64,000 nucleotides of DNA from Thermoleophilaceae bacterium (GCA_040901445.1 JBBDYQ010000025.1:373925-437924), one strand, 5' to 3'; positions 8,575 through 15,850 are shown, counted from the stretch's first letter. Program-made: numbers and translations. Notes: generated by a model not told the origin, from the letters alone.

Positions 8575-9504
8575 ATGTCCGCAGCCGCAATCGTCCTGAT
8601 CGTCGTCGGTCTCGTGGTGCTGTTCATCCTCGGCCGGACGGTTCGCATCATCCCCCAGGCGCGCGCCGGGATCATCGAGCGCCTGGGCCGCTACAACCGC
8701 ACGCTCGACCCCGGCCTCACGGTCATCGTGCCCTTCATCGACCGCCTGCGCCCGCTCATCGACCTGCGCGAGCAGGTGGTCTCGTTCCCGCCGCAGCCGG
8801 TGATCACCGAGGACAACCTCGTGGTGAACATCGACACGGTCATCTACTACCAGGTCACCAACCCCAAGTCCGCGACCTATGAGATCGCCGACTACATCGG
8901 CGCCATCGAGCAGCTCACGGTCACCACGCTGCGCAACGTGATCGGCGGCATGACGCTCGAGGACACGCTCACCTCGCGGGACAAGATCAACGCGGCGCTT
9001 CGGATGGTGCTCGACGAGGCCACCGGGAAGTGGGGCATCCGCGTCAACCGCGTGGAGCTGAAGGCGGTCGATCCGCCGGGCACGATCCAGGAGGCGATGG
9101 AGAAGCAGATGCGCGCCGAGCGCGACAAGCGCGCGGCCATCCTCACCGCGGAGGGCTACAAGCAGTCCCAGATCCTCACGGCGGAGGGCGAGAAGCAGAG
9201 CGCCATCCTCAAGGCCGAGGGCCAGCGCGAGGCGCAGATCCTCTCCGCCGAGGGCCAGTCGAAGGCGATCGAGACCGTGTTCGATGCCATCCACCGCGGT
9301 GACGCCGACCCGAAGCTGCTCGCCTACCAGTACCTCCAGGTGCTGCCGCAGATCGCCCAGGGCGACTCCAACAAGGTATGGATCATCCCGAGTGAGTTCG
9401 GGCAGGCGCTCGGCCAGTTCGGCTCGGCGATCGCCCAGGGCGGGGAGGGCGACAGGTCGCGCCCGCCGGCGAAGGGCGACCCGCCCCTCGGCCCGCCGGA
9501 GTAG
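8575..9504 (+). CDS. SPFH/Band 7 (stomatin-like, QmcA-type) membrane protein
   Basis: 309 residues. One N-terminal transmembrane helix (about 4-24) is followed by a Band 7 domain (IIPQARAGIIERLGRYNRTL to about residue 180) and an Ala/Glu-rich coiled coil built on repeats of the AEGxKQSxIL kind (about 185-245), typical of stomatin-like proteins that assemble into membrane rings. The C-terminal tail is Pro/Gly-rich. Encoded directly after NfeD with AGGAGA about 5 nt before the ATG. Likely scaffolds membrane domains or regulates membrane proteases; the client is unknown. It could equally be labelled slipin-like. Confidence 0.92.
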   Translation: MSAAAIVLIVVGLVVLFILGRTVRIIPQARAGIIERLGRYNRTLDPGLTVIVPFIDRLRPLIDLREQVVSFPPQPVITEDNLVVNIDTVIYYQVTNPKSATYEIADYIGAIEQLTVTTLRNVIGGMTLEDTLTSRDKINAALRMVLDEATGKWGIRVNRVELKAVDPPGTIQEAMEKQMRAERDKRAAILTAEGYKQSQILTAEGEKQSAILKAEGQREAQILSAEGQSKAIETVFDAIHRGDADPKLLAYQYLQVLPQIAQGDSNKVWIIPSEFGQALGQFGSAIAQGGEGDRSRPPAKGDPPLGPPE

Positions 9505-9514
9505 GCGGAGGCAT

Positions 9515-9540
9515 GCGCGGCGGCGATCCCGGCGCCGCGC
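9515..9540 (+). terminator. Weak hairpin after the SPFH gene
   Basis: GCGCGGCG (9515-9522) pairs with CGCCGCGC (9533-9540) around a 10-nt loop, 10 bases after the stop. There is no T-tract. Confidence 0.35.
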
Positions 9541-9542
9541 GC

Positions 9543-9548
9543 TAGCCT
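9543..9548 (+). promoter_or_regulatory. -10 box TAGCCT of ffh
   Basis: TAGCCT ends 9 nt before the ffh ATG at 9558, and no Shine-Dalgarno is visible, consistent with a leaderless mRNA. Confidence 0.45.
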
Positions 9549-9557
9549 CGTCCGTCC

Positions 9558-10880
9558 ATGTTCGACTCCCTCGCCGAGCGGCTGCAGGCCGCGCTCTCCG
9601 ACGTCCGCTCGCGGGGCAAGCTGACCGAGGAGGACGTGACCAGGGCCATGCGCCAGGTGCGGCTCGCGCTGCTGGAGGCCGACGTCAACTTCGGTGTGGT
9701 CAAGCAGTTCACCGCCGCGGTTCGGGAGCGGGCGCTCGGCGCGGACGTGATGGAGTCGCTGCACCCGGGCCAGCAGGTGGTGAAGATCGTCGACGACGAG
9801 CTCACCGAGCTGATGGGCGGCTCCGGGCGCGAGCTCGCGATGTCCGCCGGCAAGCCCACCGTCATCCTGATGGCCGGCCTCCAGGGGTCGGGCAAGACCA
9901 CCGCCTGCGGCAAGCTGGCGCGCCACCTGGGCGAGCACGGCAAGCTCGACGTGGCGCTCGCCGCCTGCGACGTGTACCGCCCCGCGGCGGTCGACCAGCT
10001 CGTGAAGGTGGGTGCCCAGGCCGGCGCCGCCGTGTACGAGCAGGGCACGGGTCGCGACCCGGTGGACATCGCCGAGTGGGCGCTCGGCCAGGCCAAGGCC
10101 GACGGCCGCGACGTCCTGATCGTCGACACCTCCGGCCGCCTGCACATCGACGCCGAGCTCATGGAGGAGCTCGCCAGGATCAGGAAGCGCACCAAGCCGC
10201 ACAACGTCCTGCTGGTGATCGACGCCATGACGGGCCAGGACGCCGTCAAGGTGGCACAGGAGTTTGCCGAGACCGCGCAGTTCGACGGCGTCGTCCTGTC
10301 CAAGCTCGACGGGGACGCGCGTGGCGGCGCCGCCCTCTCGGTCAAGGCGATCACCGGCAAGCCCATCCTCTACGCCTCCACCGGCGAGAAGCTGGACGCG
10401 TTCGAGCGCTTCCACCCCGACCGCATGGCCCAGCGGATCCTCGGCATGGGCGACGTCCGCACCCTGGTCGAGAAGGCCGAGCAGACGATGGACGAGACGA
10501 AGGCGGCCGAGCTCGAGAGGAAGATCCGCAAGGACGCCTTCACCTTCGACGACTTCCTCGACCAGATGGGCCAGATGCGCCGCATGGGGCCGATCGGCAG
10601 CCTGGTCAAGATGATCCCCGGCCTCGGCTCTCAGCTCGGCGACCTCCAGGTCGACGACCGCCAGCTCGACCGCGTCGAGGCCATCGTGCTCTCGATGACC
10701 CCCGCGGAGCGCGCCAACCCCAAGCTCCTGAGCGGATCGCGGCGGCGGCGCATCGCCCGCGGCTCGGGCACGTCGGTGCAGCAGGTCAATCAGCTCGTCA
10801 AGCAGTTCGAGCAGATGCGCAAGGTCATGCGCCAGCTCTCGCAGGGCAAGATGCCCTCGTTCGGGCAGCTCACGCGCTAA
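9558..10880 (+). CDS. ffh: Signal recognition particle protein Ffh
   Basis: SRP54-type GTPase, 440 residues, which binds signal sequences and 4.5S RNA and docks with FtsY. Helical N domain (1-85), G1 loop GLQGSGKTT (about 106-114), the CDVYRPAAVDQL box, the DTSGR motif (Ser in place of the usual Ala), LSKLDGDARGGAALS, and ILGMGDVRTLVEKAEQ are all in order. The methionine-rich M domain (about 300-440) has MGQMRRMGPIGSLVKMIPG and SRRRRIARGSGTSVQQVNQL, the RNA-binding helix-turn-helix. ATG at 9558 follows a -10 box. The downstream rpsP begins 40 bp after the stop. No 4.5S RNA gene was recognised in the window. Confidence 0.98.
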   Translation: MFDSLAERLQAALSDVRSRGKLTEEDVTRAMRQVRLALLEADVNFGVVKQFTAAVRERALGADVMESLHPGQQVVKIVDDELTELMGGSGRELAMSAGKPTVILMAGLQGSGKTTACGKLARHLGEHGKLDVALAACDVYRPAAVDQLVKVGAQAGAAVYEQGTGRDPVDIAEWALGQAKADGRDVLIVDTSGRLHIDAELMEELARIRKRTKPHNVLLVIDAMTGQDAVKVAQEFAETAQFDGVVLSKLDGDARGGAALSVKAITGKPILYASTGEKLDAFERFHPDRMAQRILGMGDVRTLVEKAEQTMDETKAAELERKIRKDAFTFDDFLDQMGQMRRMGPIGSLVKMIPGLGSQLGDLQVDDRQLDRVEAIVLSMTPAERANPKLLSGSRRRRIARGSGTSVQQVNQLVKQFEQMRKVMRQLSQGKMPSFGQLTR

Positions 10881-10883
10881 CGT
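10878..10883 (+). promoter_or_regulatory. -10 box TAACGT before rpsP
   Basis: TAACGT uses the ffh TAA stop as its first three bases. A start near 10890 would leave a leader of about 30 nt containing the AGAGGTGA Shine-Dalgarno at 10905-10912. Confidence 0.4.
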
Positions 10884-10920
10884 ACTCCGCCGCTCTCTCC
10901 AACCTAGAGGTGAACCGAAC

Positions 10921-11175
10921 TTGGCAGTACGCGTCAGGCTGACCCGCGTCGGCGGGAAGAAGAATCCGATCTGGCGGGTGGTCGTCGCCGACCAGCGCTC
11001 GCCGCGGGACGGCCGCGTGATCGAGACCATCGGCCGCTACAACGCGCAGACCGAGCCCTCCGAGATAGTGATCGACGAGGAGCGGCTGGAGCACTGGCTC
11101 GCCCGCGGCGCCCAGCCCACCAACACGGTGCGCAAGCTCATGCGGGCGAAGGGCATCGGCGCGGCAGCGCGCTAG
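10921..11175 (+). CDS. rpsP: 30S ribosomal protein S16
   Basis: 84 residues, normal length for S16, a small-subunit protein that helps assemble the 16S 5' domain. The N-terminus AVRVRLTRVGGKKNPIWRVVVADQRSPRDGR is the S16 signature, followed by IETIGRYNAQ and the conserved VRKLMRAKGI near the end. The start is TTG at 10921; the AGAGGTGA site 8 nt upstream and the family's usual first residues (M-A-V-R-x-R) fix it. It heads the rpsP-khpA-rimM-trmD block. Confidence 0.97.
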   Translation: MAVRVRLTRVGGKKNPIWRVVVADQRSPRDGRVIETIGRYNAQTEPSEIVIDEERLEHWLARGAQPTNTVRKLMRAKGIGAAAR

Positions 11176-11184
11176 CACGCGGCG

Positions 11185-11418
11185 ATGGAGGAGCTCCTCC
11201 GCTATCTCGCCCGCTCGCTCGTGGACCATCCCGACAGCGTGAGCGTCGACGCCTTCGAGGAGGAGGACGGCACCCTCGTCCTCGAGCTCGAGGTGGCGGA
11301 CGACGACGTCGGACAGGTGATCGGGCGCGGCGGCCGCACGATCAACGCGCTGCGGGCGGTCATACGCGCCGCCGCGGTCAAGGAAGAGCGCCGCGTGCTG
11401 GTCGACGTGGTGGAGTGA
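11185..11418 (+). CDS. khpA: KH-domain RNA-binding protein KhpA
   Basis: 77 residues, a single type II KH domain with the GRGG loop (VIGRGGRTINALR, about 47-59) that contacts RNA. The N-terminus MEELLRYLARSLVDHPD is typical of the family, which acts with KhpB/Jag as a small-RNA and mRNA binding factor influencing cell division and wall synthesis. Nine bases separate it from rpsP, and its TGA stop overlaps the GTG start of rimM (GTGA, 11415-11418). Position between rpsP and rimM is conserved in Gram-positives. Confidence 0.95.
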   Translation: MEELLRYLARSLVDHPDSVSVDAFEEEDGTLVLELEVADDDVGQVIGRGGRTINALRAVIRAAAVKEERRVLVDVVE

Positions 11419-11873
11419 GCCCGCTCGTTCCCGTCGGGCGCGTCGGGCGCCCGCACGGCTGGGACGGCAGCTTCTGGGTGGAGGGCGCCGGGCACGGGCT
11501 GCCCGAGGGCACGAGGGTCACGGTGGGGGCGCGCGACGCGCGCGTGGAGCGGCGCGGCGGCACCGACGCCCGCCCGCTGCTGCGCGTCTCGGGCGTGGCC
11601 GACCGCGACGCCGCGTCCGCCGTGCGCGGCGAGCCGCTGCTCATGGCCGAAGCCGAGGCCCCGCTCGCCGAGGGCGAGTGGCTCATCGGGGACCTGGTGG
11701 GCTGCGAGGTGCCGGGGCTCGGCACGGTGCGACGCGTGATCGGGGCCCCGTCGTGCGACCTCCTCGAGGTGGGCGACGACGCGGTGCTCGTGCCGCTCGT
11801 CGCCGACGCCATCCGGCGCGTGGACACCGAGGCGCGCGTGATCGAGGTCGATCGGGAGTTCCTGGCGCTCTGA
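11415..11873 (+). CDS. rimM: 16S rRNA processing protein RimM
   Basis: 152 residues, slightly short for RimM (usually 165-180). The N-terminal beta-barrel starts [18 protein letters not shown], the family motif, and a PRC-barrel follows ([19 protein letters not shown] ... [17 protein letters not shown]). RimM binds S19 in the 30S head and assists late 16S maturation. Start GTG 11415 overlaps the khpA stop, and the stop at 11871-11873 overlaps the probable CTG start of trmD, so the three genes are translationally coupled. Confidence 0.95.
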   Translation: MSPLVPVGRVGRPHGWDGSFWVEGAGHGLPEGTRVTVGARDARVERRGGTDARPLLRVSGVADRDAASAVRGEPLLMAEAEAPLAEGEWLIGDLVGCEVPGLGTVRRVIGAPSCDLLEVGDDAVLVPLVADAIRRVDTEARVIEVDREFLAL

Positions 11874-12547
11874 ACATCGACGTCCTCACCCTGTTCCCGC
11901 CCTGGTTCGAGTGGTTCGCCGGCCAGCGCCATGTGCGCAACGCGGCCGCCCTGGGCCACGCGTTCGAGACCGTGGACCTGCGCGAGACCAGCCCGCTGAG
12001 CGCACGCCAGGTCGACGACACGCCCTACGGCGGCGGCGCCGGGATGGTCATCCGCGTGGACGTGGTCGAGGCCGCGCTGCAGGCTCGCTACGACACCGAT
12101 CCGCTCGAGCTCGGCGGGCGCCGGCGCGTGATCGCGCTGGCCCCCGGGGGGCGCGCGTTCGACGACGCCCTTGCGACCGAGCTCGCCGCCGGCGACCGCG
12201 ACCTGACGCTGCTCTGCGGCCGCTACGAGGGCTTCGACGAGCGGGTGCACGCCCATCTCGCCACGGATGTCGTCTCCATCGGGCGCTACGTGCTCTCGGG
12301 CGGCGAGCTGGCGGCGATGGTGGTCTGCGACGCCGTGGTCCGCAAGCTCCCCGGCGCCCTCGGGCACTCCGACAGCGCGGTGGAGGAGTCCTTCAGCGAG
12401 GCGCTGGAGGGCGCGCCCGAGTATCCGCACTACACGCGTCCCTTCGACTGGCATGGGCACGTGGTCCCCGACGTGCTGCTGTCCGGCGACCACGCGCGCA
12501 TCCGGGACTGGCGGCTCGAGCAGGCCCGCTCGCGGGCCGGCGGATAG
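11870..12547 (+). CDS. trmD: tRNA (guanine-N1-)-methyltransferase TrmD, CTG start
   Basis: 225 residues. Methylates G37 of tRNAs using S-adenosylmethionine, preventing +1 frameshifts. The first residues after the start, [15 protein letters not shown], match the universal N-terminus of TrmD. The SPOUT knot region reads [28 protein letters not shown], and the substrate-binding end [11 protein letters not shown] is intact. No ATG, GTG or TTG exists at the family N-terminus. The CTG at 11870-11872 overlaps the rimM TGA in the same way that GTG overlaps the khpA stop, and GGGAG lies about 11 nt upstream. A downstream GTG would remove the first strand. Confidence 0.95.
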   Translation: MNIDVLTLFPPWFEWFAGQRHVRNAAALGHAFETVDLRETSPLSARQVDDTPYGGGAGMVIRVDVVEAALQARYDTDPLELGGRRRVIALAPGGRAFDDALATELAAGDRDLTLLCGRYEGFDERVHAHLATDVVSIGRYVLSGGELAAMVVCDAVVRKLPGALGHSDSAVEESFSEALEGAPEYPHYTRPFDWHGHVVPDVLLSGDHARIRDWRLEQARSRAGG

Positions 12548-12583
12548 CCGATGCGCTAGTAGGGCAGGCCTTGGCCCCTTCGC

Positions 12584-12589
12584 TACCAT
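12584..12589 (+). promoter_or_regulatory. -10 box TACCAT before rplS
   Basis: TACCAT would place a transcript start near 12596, immediately before the hairpin at 12601-12626, so the leader would consist mainly of that hairpin and its T-tract. Confidence 0.4.
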
Positions 12590-12600
12590 TGCCCACCAGC

Positions 12601-12635
12601 GCGCCAGACCGTCCCGGTCGCGGCGCTCTCTTTTT
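12601..12635 (+). terminator. Terminator-like leader hairpin directly before rplS
   Basis: An outer 5-bp stem (GCGCC 12601-12605 with GGCGC 12622-12626) encloses an inner hairpin GACCG/CGGTC (12607-12611 with 12615-12619). TCTCTTTTT (12627-12635) follows at once. This is the classic intrinsic-terminator form, rare in such GC-rich DNA, and it lies only 13 nt before the rplS ATG. It may end the trmD transcript, attenuate rplS, or both. Confidence 0.65.
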
Positions 12636-12648
12636 GCCCTCTCCCCCC

Positions 12649-13266
12649 ATGAGCAAGGTCATCGAAAGCCTGGAGCGCGAGCAGCTCCGCAAGGTTCCCG
12701 CGTTCCAGGCGGGCGACCGCGTCCGCGTCCACTTCCAGGTGGTCGAGGGCACCCGCCGCCGCACCCAGGTCTTCGAGGGCGTCGTGCTCAAGCGCCAGGG
12801 GTCGGGTGCACGCGAGACCTTCACTGTCCGCAAGCAGTCGTTCGGCGTCGGCGTGGAACGTACGTTCCCGCTGCACTCGCCGAAGATCGAGCGGATCGAG
12901 GTGGCCAGCCGCGGCGACGTGCGCCGCGCCAAGCTCTATTACCTGCGCGGGCGCATCGGCAAGGCCGCGCGCGTGCGCGAGCGCCAGTACGTGGCGGGCG
13001 CGGCCGTCGAGGTCGAGGCCGAAGCCGAGGCCGAGGCGCCCGGCGCGTTCGACGACCAGGGTGCACAGGAGGAGGCCGCCGTCCTGCCCGCCGAGGAGGG
13101 CGCGCAGGAGGAGGCCGCCGAGGGCGAGGGCGCCGGGGGCGAGGGCGCGCAGCCGGAGGCCGAGAGCGCACCCGAGCCCGACGCCGCGGAGGCGCCGCCG
13201 GCCGCCGCCGACGAGCAGCCGCCGGCCGCCGACCAGCCTGAGCCCGAGTCCGGCGACAAGGGCTAG
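12649..13266 (+). CDS. rplS: 50S ribosomal protein L19 with long acidic C-terminal extension
   Basis: 205 residues, whereas L19 is normally about 115. Residues 1-115 are canonical L19 ([80 protein letters not shown]), which sits at the 30S-50S interface. Residues about 118-205 form a low-complexity tail of Glu, Ala and Pro, almost certainly disordered and strongly acidic, with a final Lys-Gly. No Shine-Dalgarno precedes the ATG; the leader is pyrimidine-rich (12627-12648). Translation may rely on S1-like or leader-specific recruitment. A tail of this size is unusual for a ribosomal protein; the frame is open and codon use stays typical throughout, so it looks real. Confidence 0.95.
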   Translation: MSKVIESLEREQLRKVPAFQAGDRVRVHFQVVEGTRRRTQVFEGVVLKRQGSGARETFTVRKQSFGVGVERTFPLHSPKIERIEVASRGDVRRAKLYYLRGRIGKAARVRERQYVAGAAVEVEAEAEAEAPGAFDDQGAQEEAAVLPAEEGAQEEAAEGEGAGGEGAQPEAESAPEPDAAEAPPAAADEQPPAADQPEPESGDKG

Positions 13267-13296
13267 GTGGCGGACCCCGTGGAATCCGCCACCTAG
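13263..13296. terminator. Strong hairpin spanning the rplS stop codon
   Basis: A perfect 12-bp stem, 13263-13274 with 13285-13296, has a 10-nt loop. Its 5' arm contains the rplS TAG stop. There is no T-tract. It could end or pause rplS transcripts before lepB or protect the mRNA 3' end. Confidence 0.55.
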
Positions 13297-13308
13297 GGCG
13301 CCGGCGCG

Positions 13309-13923
13309 ATGTCGGTGGCTCGCGGCAAGGAGAAGAAGAAGCAGGGATCGCTGATCGAGCTGGTCTCGATCGTCGCGATCGCGCTGCTGCTCGCGCTCGG
13401 CATCCAGGCCTTCCTCGTCAAGCCGTTCCGCATCCCGAGCGAGTCGATGGTCCCCACGCTCACGGTGGGCCAGCGCGTGCTCGTCGACCGGGTGAGCTTC
13501 CGCTTCACCGATCCCGAGCGCGGCGACGTCGTCGTCTTCAAGCCGCCCGCCGGGGCCAACGACAACACCTGCGGGACGGACCAGGGCCCGCTCCAGCCGT
13601 GTCCGCGCCCGACCGACGAGCGCGCCGACACGAACTTCATCAAGCGCGTGGTGGGGCTGCCCGGCGACCGCCTCAGCGTGGAGGGCGGCCGTGTCGTGAT
13701 CAACGGCGAGCGGCTCGACGAGTCCTACATCCGCCCTGACGCGAGTTGCGGGATCTGCAACCTCACCGACGAGATCACGATCCCGGAGGACCACTACTTC
13801 ATGATGGGCGACAACCGTGGCGAGAGCGCGGACAGCCGCGAGTGGGGACCGGTGCCCAAGGAATGGATCATCGGCCAGGCGTTCTTCACGTACTGGCCGC
13901 CCAACCGCATCGGCTTCCTGTAG
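13309..13923 (+). CDS. lepB: Signal peptidase I (first of a tandem pair)
   Basis: 204 residues. Cleaves signal peptides at the outer face of the membrane with a Ser/Lys dyad. A basic N-terminus (RGKEKKK) and one transmembrane helix (about 17-36) precede box B IPSESMVPTL with the catalytic Ser46, and the box D segment NFIKRVVGLPGD with Lys112. The C-terminal box is DHYFMMGDNRGESADSREWG. An insertion with two cysteines (88 and 98) and a CGIC motif at about 147-150 lies in the outer domain. The position after rplS and before rnhB is the usual actinobacterial place for lepB. Confidence 0.95.
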   Translation: MSVARGKEKKKQGSLIELVSIVAIALLLALGIQAFLVKPFRIPSESMVPTLTVGQRVLVDRVSFRFTDPERGDVVVFKPPAGANDNTCGTDQGPLQPCPRPTDERADTNFIKRVVGLPGDRLSVEGGRVVINGERLDESYIRPDASCGICNLTDEITIPEDHYFMMGDNRGESADSREWGPVPKEWIIGQAFFTYWPPNRIGFL

Positions 13924-13941
13924 GACGCCCGCCCGGCCGCC

Positions 13942-14562
13942 GTGCGTCCACTGCGCCGGAAGCGGAAGGAGGATGGTGGCCGGGATTCGTTTCTCGAGCT
14001 CCTCTCGATGGTCGCGATCGCGCTGGTGCTCGCGCTCGGGATCCAGGCCTTCCTCGTCAAGCCGTTTCGCATCCCGAGCGAGTCCATGGTGCCTGCGCTC
14101 ACGGTCGGCCAGCGGATCCTCGCCGACCGCGTGAGCTTCCGCTTCACCGATCCCGAGCGCGGCGACATCGTGGTGTTCAAGCCGCCCGCCGGGGCGGACA
14201 ACGCCACCTGCGGGGCTGACCACGGCCGCCGGCAGCCGTGTCCGCGGCCGACGGAGGACCGCTCGGAGATGAACTTCGTCAAGCGGGTGGTGGCGCTGCC
14301 GGGCGACCGGGTGGGCGTGAGGGACGGCCGGGCGGTGGTGAACGGCCGTCCGCTCGATGAGCCCTACGTCAGGGCGGACGCCGAGTGCGGGATCTGCGAC
14401 CTCCCCACCGAGATCACGGTCCCGGAGGACCACTACTTCATGATGGGCGACAACCGCGGCGCCAGTGAGGACAGCCGGGTATGGGGACCGGTGCCCGAGG
14501 AGTGGATCATCGGCCAGGCGATCTTCACGTACTGGCCGCCCAAGCGCGTCGGCTTCCCCTGA
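13942..14562 (+). CDS. lepB: Signal peptidase I (second of a tandem pair)
   Basis: 206 residues, closely similar along its whole length to the gene just upstream, from which it is separated by 18 bp; a recent-looking tandem duplication. It keeps the membrane helix, the SESM catalytic serine, the NFVKRVVALPGD lysine and the MGDNRG box, so it should be active. The outer-domain cysteines (TCGADHGRRQPC and CGICDL) are also conserved. Start GTG 13942 gives a basic N-terminus RPLRRKRKE. The two copies may divide substrates or growth conditions; the sequence alone does not say. Confidence 0.93.
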   Translation: MRPLRRKRKEDGGRDSFLELLSMVAIALVLALGIQAFLVKPFRIPSESMVPALTVGQRILADRVSFRFTDPERGDIVVFKPPAGADNATCGADHGRRQPCPRPTEDRSEMNFVKRVVALPGDRVGVRDGRAVVNGRPLDEPYVRADAECGICDLPTEITVPEDHYFMMGDNRGASEDSRVWGPVPEEWIIGQAIFTYWPPKRVGFP

Positions 14563-14588
14563 GCGCCGCCTTCCGCCTCCCGCGTTTC

Positions 14589-14594
14589 TATGAT
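14589..14594 (+). promoter_or_regulatory. -10 box TATGAT before rnhB
   Basis: TATGAT contains the ATG at 14590 that a gene finder would choose, and ends 10 nt before an in-frame GTG at 14605. The spacing matches the other leaderless-type starts in this window. Confidence 0.5.
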
Positions 14595-14604
14595 CGGCCC
14601 CGAC

Positions 14605-15300
14605 GTGGGGAGCTCGCCGGACGCAACAGCCGAGAGGAGCCCGAGGCGCCGTCCGGCCCGCGCGGCGGGCCGCCGGCTCTTCGCCTTCGACCGTGACCTG
14701 GGCCATCGCTTCGTGGCGGGCGCCGACGAGGCCGGCCGGGGTTGCCTCGCGGGCCCGCTCGTCGCGGCCGCGGTGCTCTTCGACCTGGAGCGCCTGACGC
14801 TCGCCGACCGGCGGGCGCTCGCGCGGCTGAACGACTCCAAGCAGCACACTCTCGAAGGCCGCGAGGAGCTGTACCCGCTCGTCATCCGCGCCGCCGCCCG
14901 CGTGGCGGTGGTGTCGCGCTGCGTGCGCGGCATAGACGACCGCGGCCTGCACGTCACGAATCTCGCCGCCCTGCGGGCCGCGCTGCTGCGGGTGGGACAT
15001 CCCGGCGGGATCTGCCTCATCGACGGCTTCGGCGTCCCGGAGTTCGGGATGGAGCAGCGCGCGGTGGTGGGTGGCGACTCCCGCAGCGCCGCCATCGCTG
15101 CCGCATCCGTGATCGCGAAGGTCACGCGCGACCGCCACATGTCGCGCGCGCACGAGCGCCATCCCGGCTGGGACTTCGCCACGAACGTGGGCTACTCCAC
15201 GCCCGAGCACCGCGCGGCGATCGCGGCCAACGGCGTCTCGCCGCTGCACCGGATGTCGTTCGCCTCGATCGCCTACCAGCAGCTCGCGCTCGAGGGCTGA
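14605..15300 (+). CDS. rnhB: Ribonuclease HII
   Basis: 231 residues from GTG 14605 (236 if ATG 14590 is used). Removes RNA from RNA-DNA hybrids and single ribonucleotides from DNA. The catalytic signature GADEAGRGCLAGPLVAAAV, the LNDSKQ motif, LIDGFGVPEF and the DSRSAAIAAASVIAKVTRDR stretch are intact. About 35 basic, variable residues precede the catalytic domain. GTG 14605 is preferred because the ATG lies inside a -10 hexamer. The convergent yraN ends 20 bp beyond the stop. Confidence 0.93.
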   Translation: MGSSPDATAERSPRRRPARAAGRRLFAFDRDLGHRFVAGADEAGRGCLAGPLVAAAVLFDLERLTLADRRALARLNDSKQHTLEGREELYPLVIRAAARVAVVSRCVRGIDDRGLHVTNLAALRAALLRVGHPGGICLIDGFGVPEFGMEQRAVVGGDSRSAAIAAASVIAKVTRDRHMSRAHERHPGWDFATNVGYSTPEHRAAIAANGVSPLHRMSFASIAYQQLALEG

Positions 15301-15320
15301 ACGGGCGGGGGCGGGGGCGG

Positions 15321-15710
15321 TCAGAACGCCCCCTCGACGTGCTCGAGCCGGAGCAGCTCCCCGCGCGGGGTCACGAGCACGCCGATCGCGTCGAAGCGGA
15401 TCTCGTTCCGGCGCGGCCGGGCGGGGTCGGCCGCGCGCTCGATCAGCCACTCGCTCGCCATGTGGCGCAGCCGGCGGCGCTTGTCCGGCCCTATCGCCTC
15501 GAGCGGCGACGCCGGGCCGCGGCGCCCGCCCGCCACGCGGGCCTTGACCTCGCAGAAGACCAGGTGGCCGGCATCCGCCGCGATCACGTCGATCTCGCCG
15601 TGCCGGGTGCGGTAGTTGAGCTCCACGATCCGGTAGCCGGCCGCCTCGAGGTGGCGGACGGCGGCGATCTCTCCGTGGGCGCCGAGTGCGCGTCGCGTGT
15701 CGGTGGACAT
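15321..15710 (-). CDS. YraN/UPF0102 family nuclease-like protein
   Basis: 129 residues, full length for the family. It has the PD-(D/E)XK-type core seen in UPF0102: GAHGEIAAVRHLEAAGYRI, then RTRHGEIDVIAADAGHLVFCEVKAR, where the Asp and the Glu-x-Lys are the likely metal-binding residues. Function is not firmly known; a role in recombination or DNA processing is suspected from its fixed association with rnhB and comM/dprA. It is transcribed divergently from comM through a shared 164-bp region full of repeats. The TAGCGT -10 box ends 7 nt before its ATG. Confidence 0.88.
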   Translation of the reverse strand: MSTDTRRALGAHGEIAAVRHLEAAGYRIVELNYRTRHGEIDVIAADAGHLVFCEVKARVAGGRRGPASPLEAIGPDKRRRLRHMASEWLIERAADPARPRRNEIRFDAIGVLVTPRGELLRLEHVEGAF

Positions 15711-15717
15711 GGGGCCG

Positions 15718-15723
15718 ACGCTA
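15718..15723 (-). promoter_or_regulatory. -10 box TAGCGT of yraN
   Basis: On the minus strand TAGCGT ends 7 nt before the yraN ATG (15710), which suggests a leaderless mRNA. Confidence 0.45.
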
Positions 15724-15750
15724 GGCGGGTCCGCGTGACCCGAGGGTTAC

Positions 15751-15812
15751 GTGTGTGACGCCTTCGGCACCGAACCGCGCCGGTTCCGTCACCGTCCACC
15801 GGCGTCACACAC
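15751..15812. repeat. 12-bp inverted repeat in the yraN-comM intergenic region
   Basis: GTGTGTGACGCC (15751-15762) is the exact reverse complement of GGCGTCACACAC (15801-15812), with 38 bp between. A smaller hairpin GAACCG/CGGTTC lies inside. It may be a pair of operator half-sites or a looping site for a regulator of comM and yraN. Confidence 0.55.
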
Positions 15813-15850
15813 CCGGTCCTGAATCGTCACGCGCGTAACGGCGCCGTCAC
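15787..15850 (+). repeat. Four CGTCAC direct repeats upstream of comM
   Basis: CGTCAC occurs at 15787, 15803, 15825 and 15845, with starts 16, 22 and 20 bp apart, so near one and a half to two helical turns. The last copy lies 12 bp before the comM -10 box. This is a candidate cooperative activator or repressor site. Confidence 0.5.
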
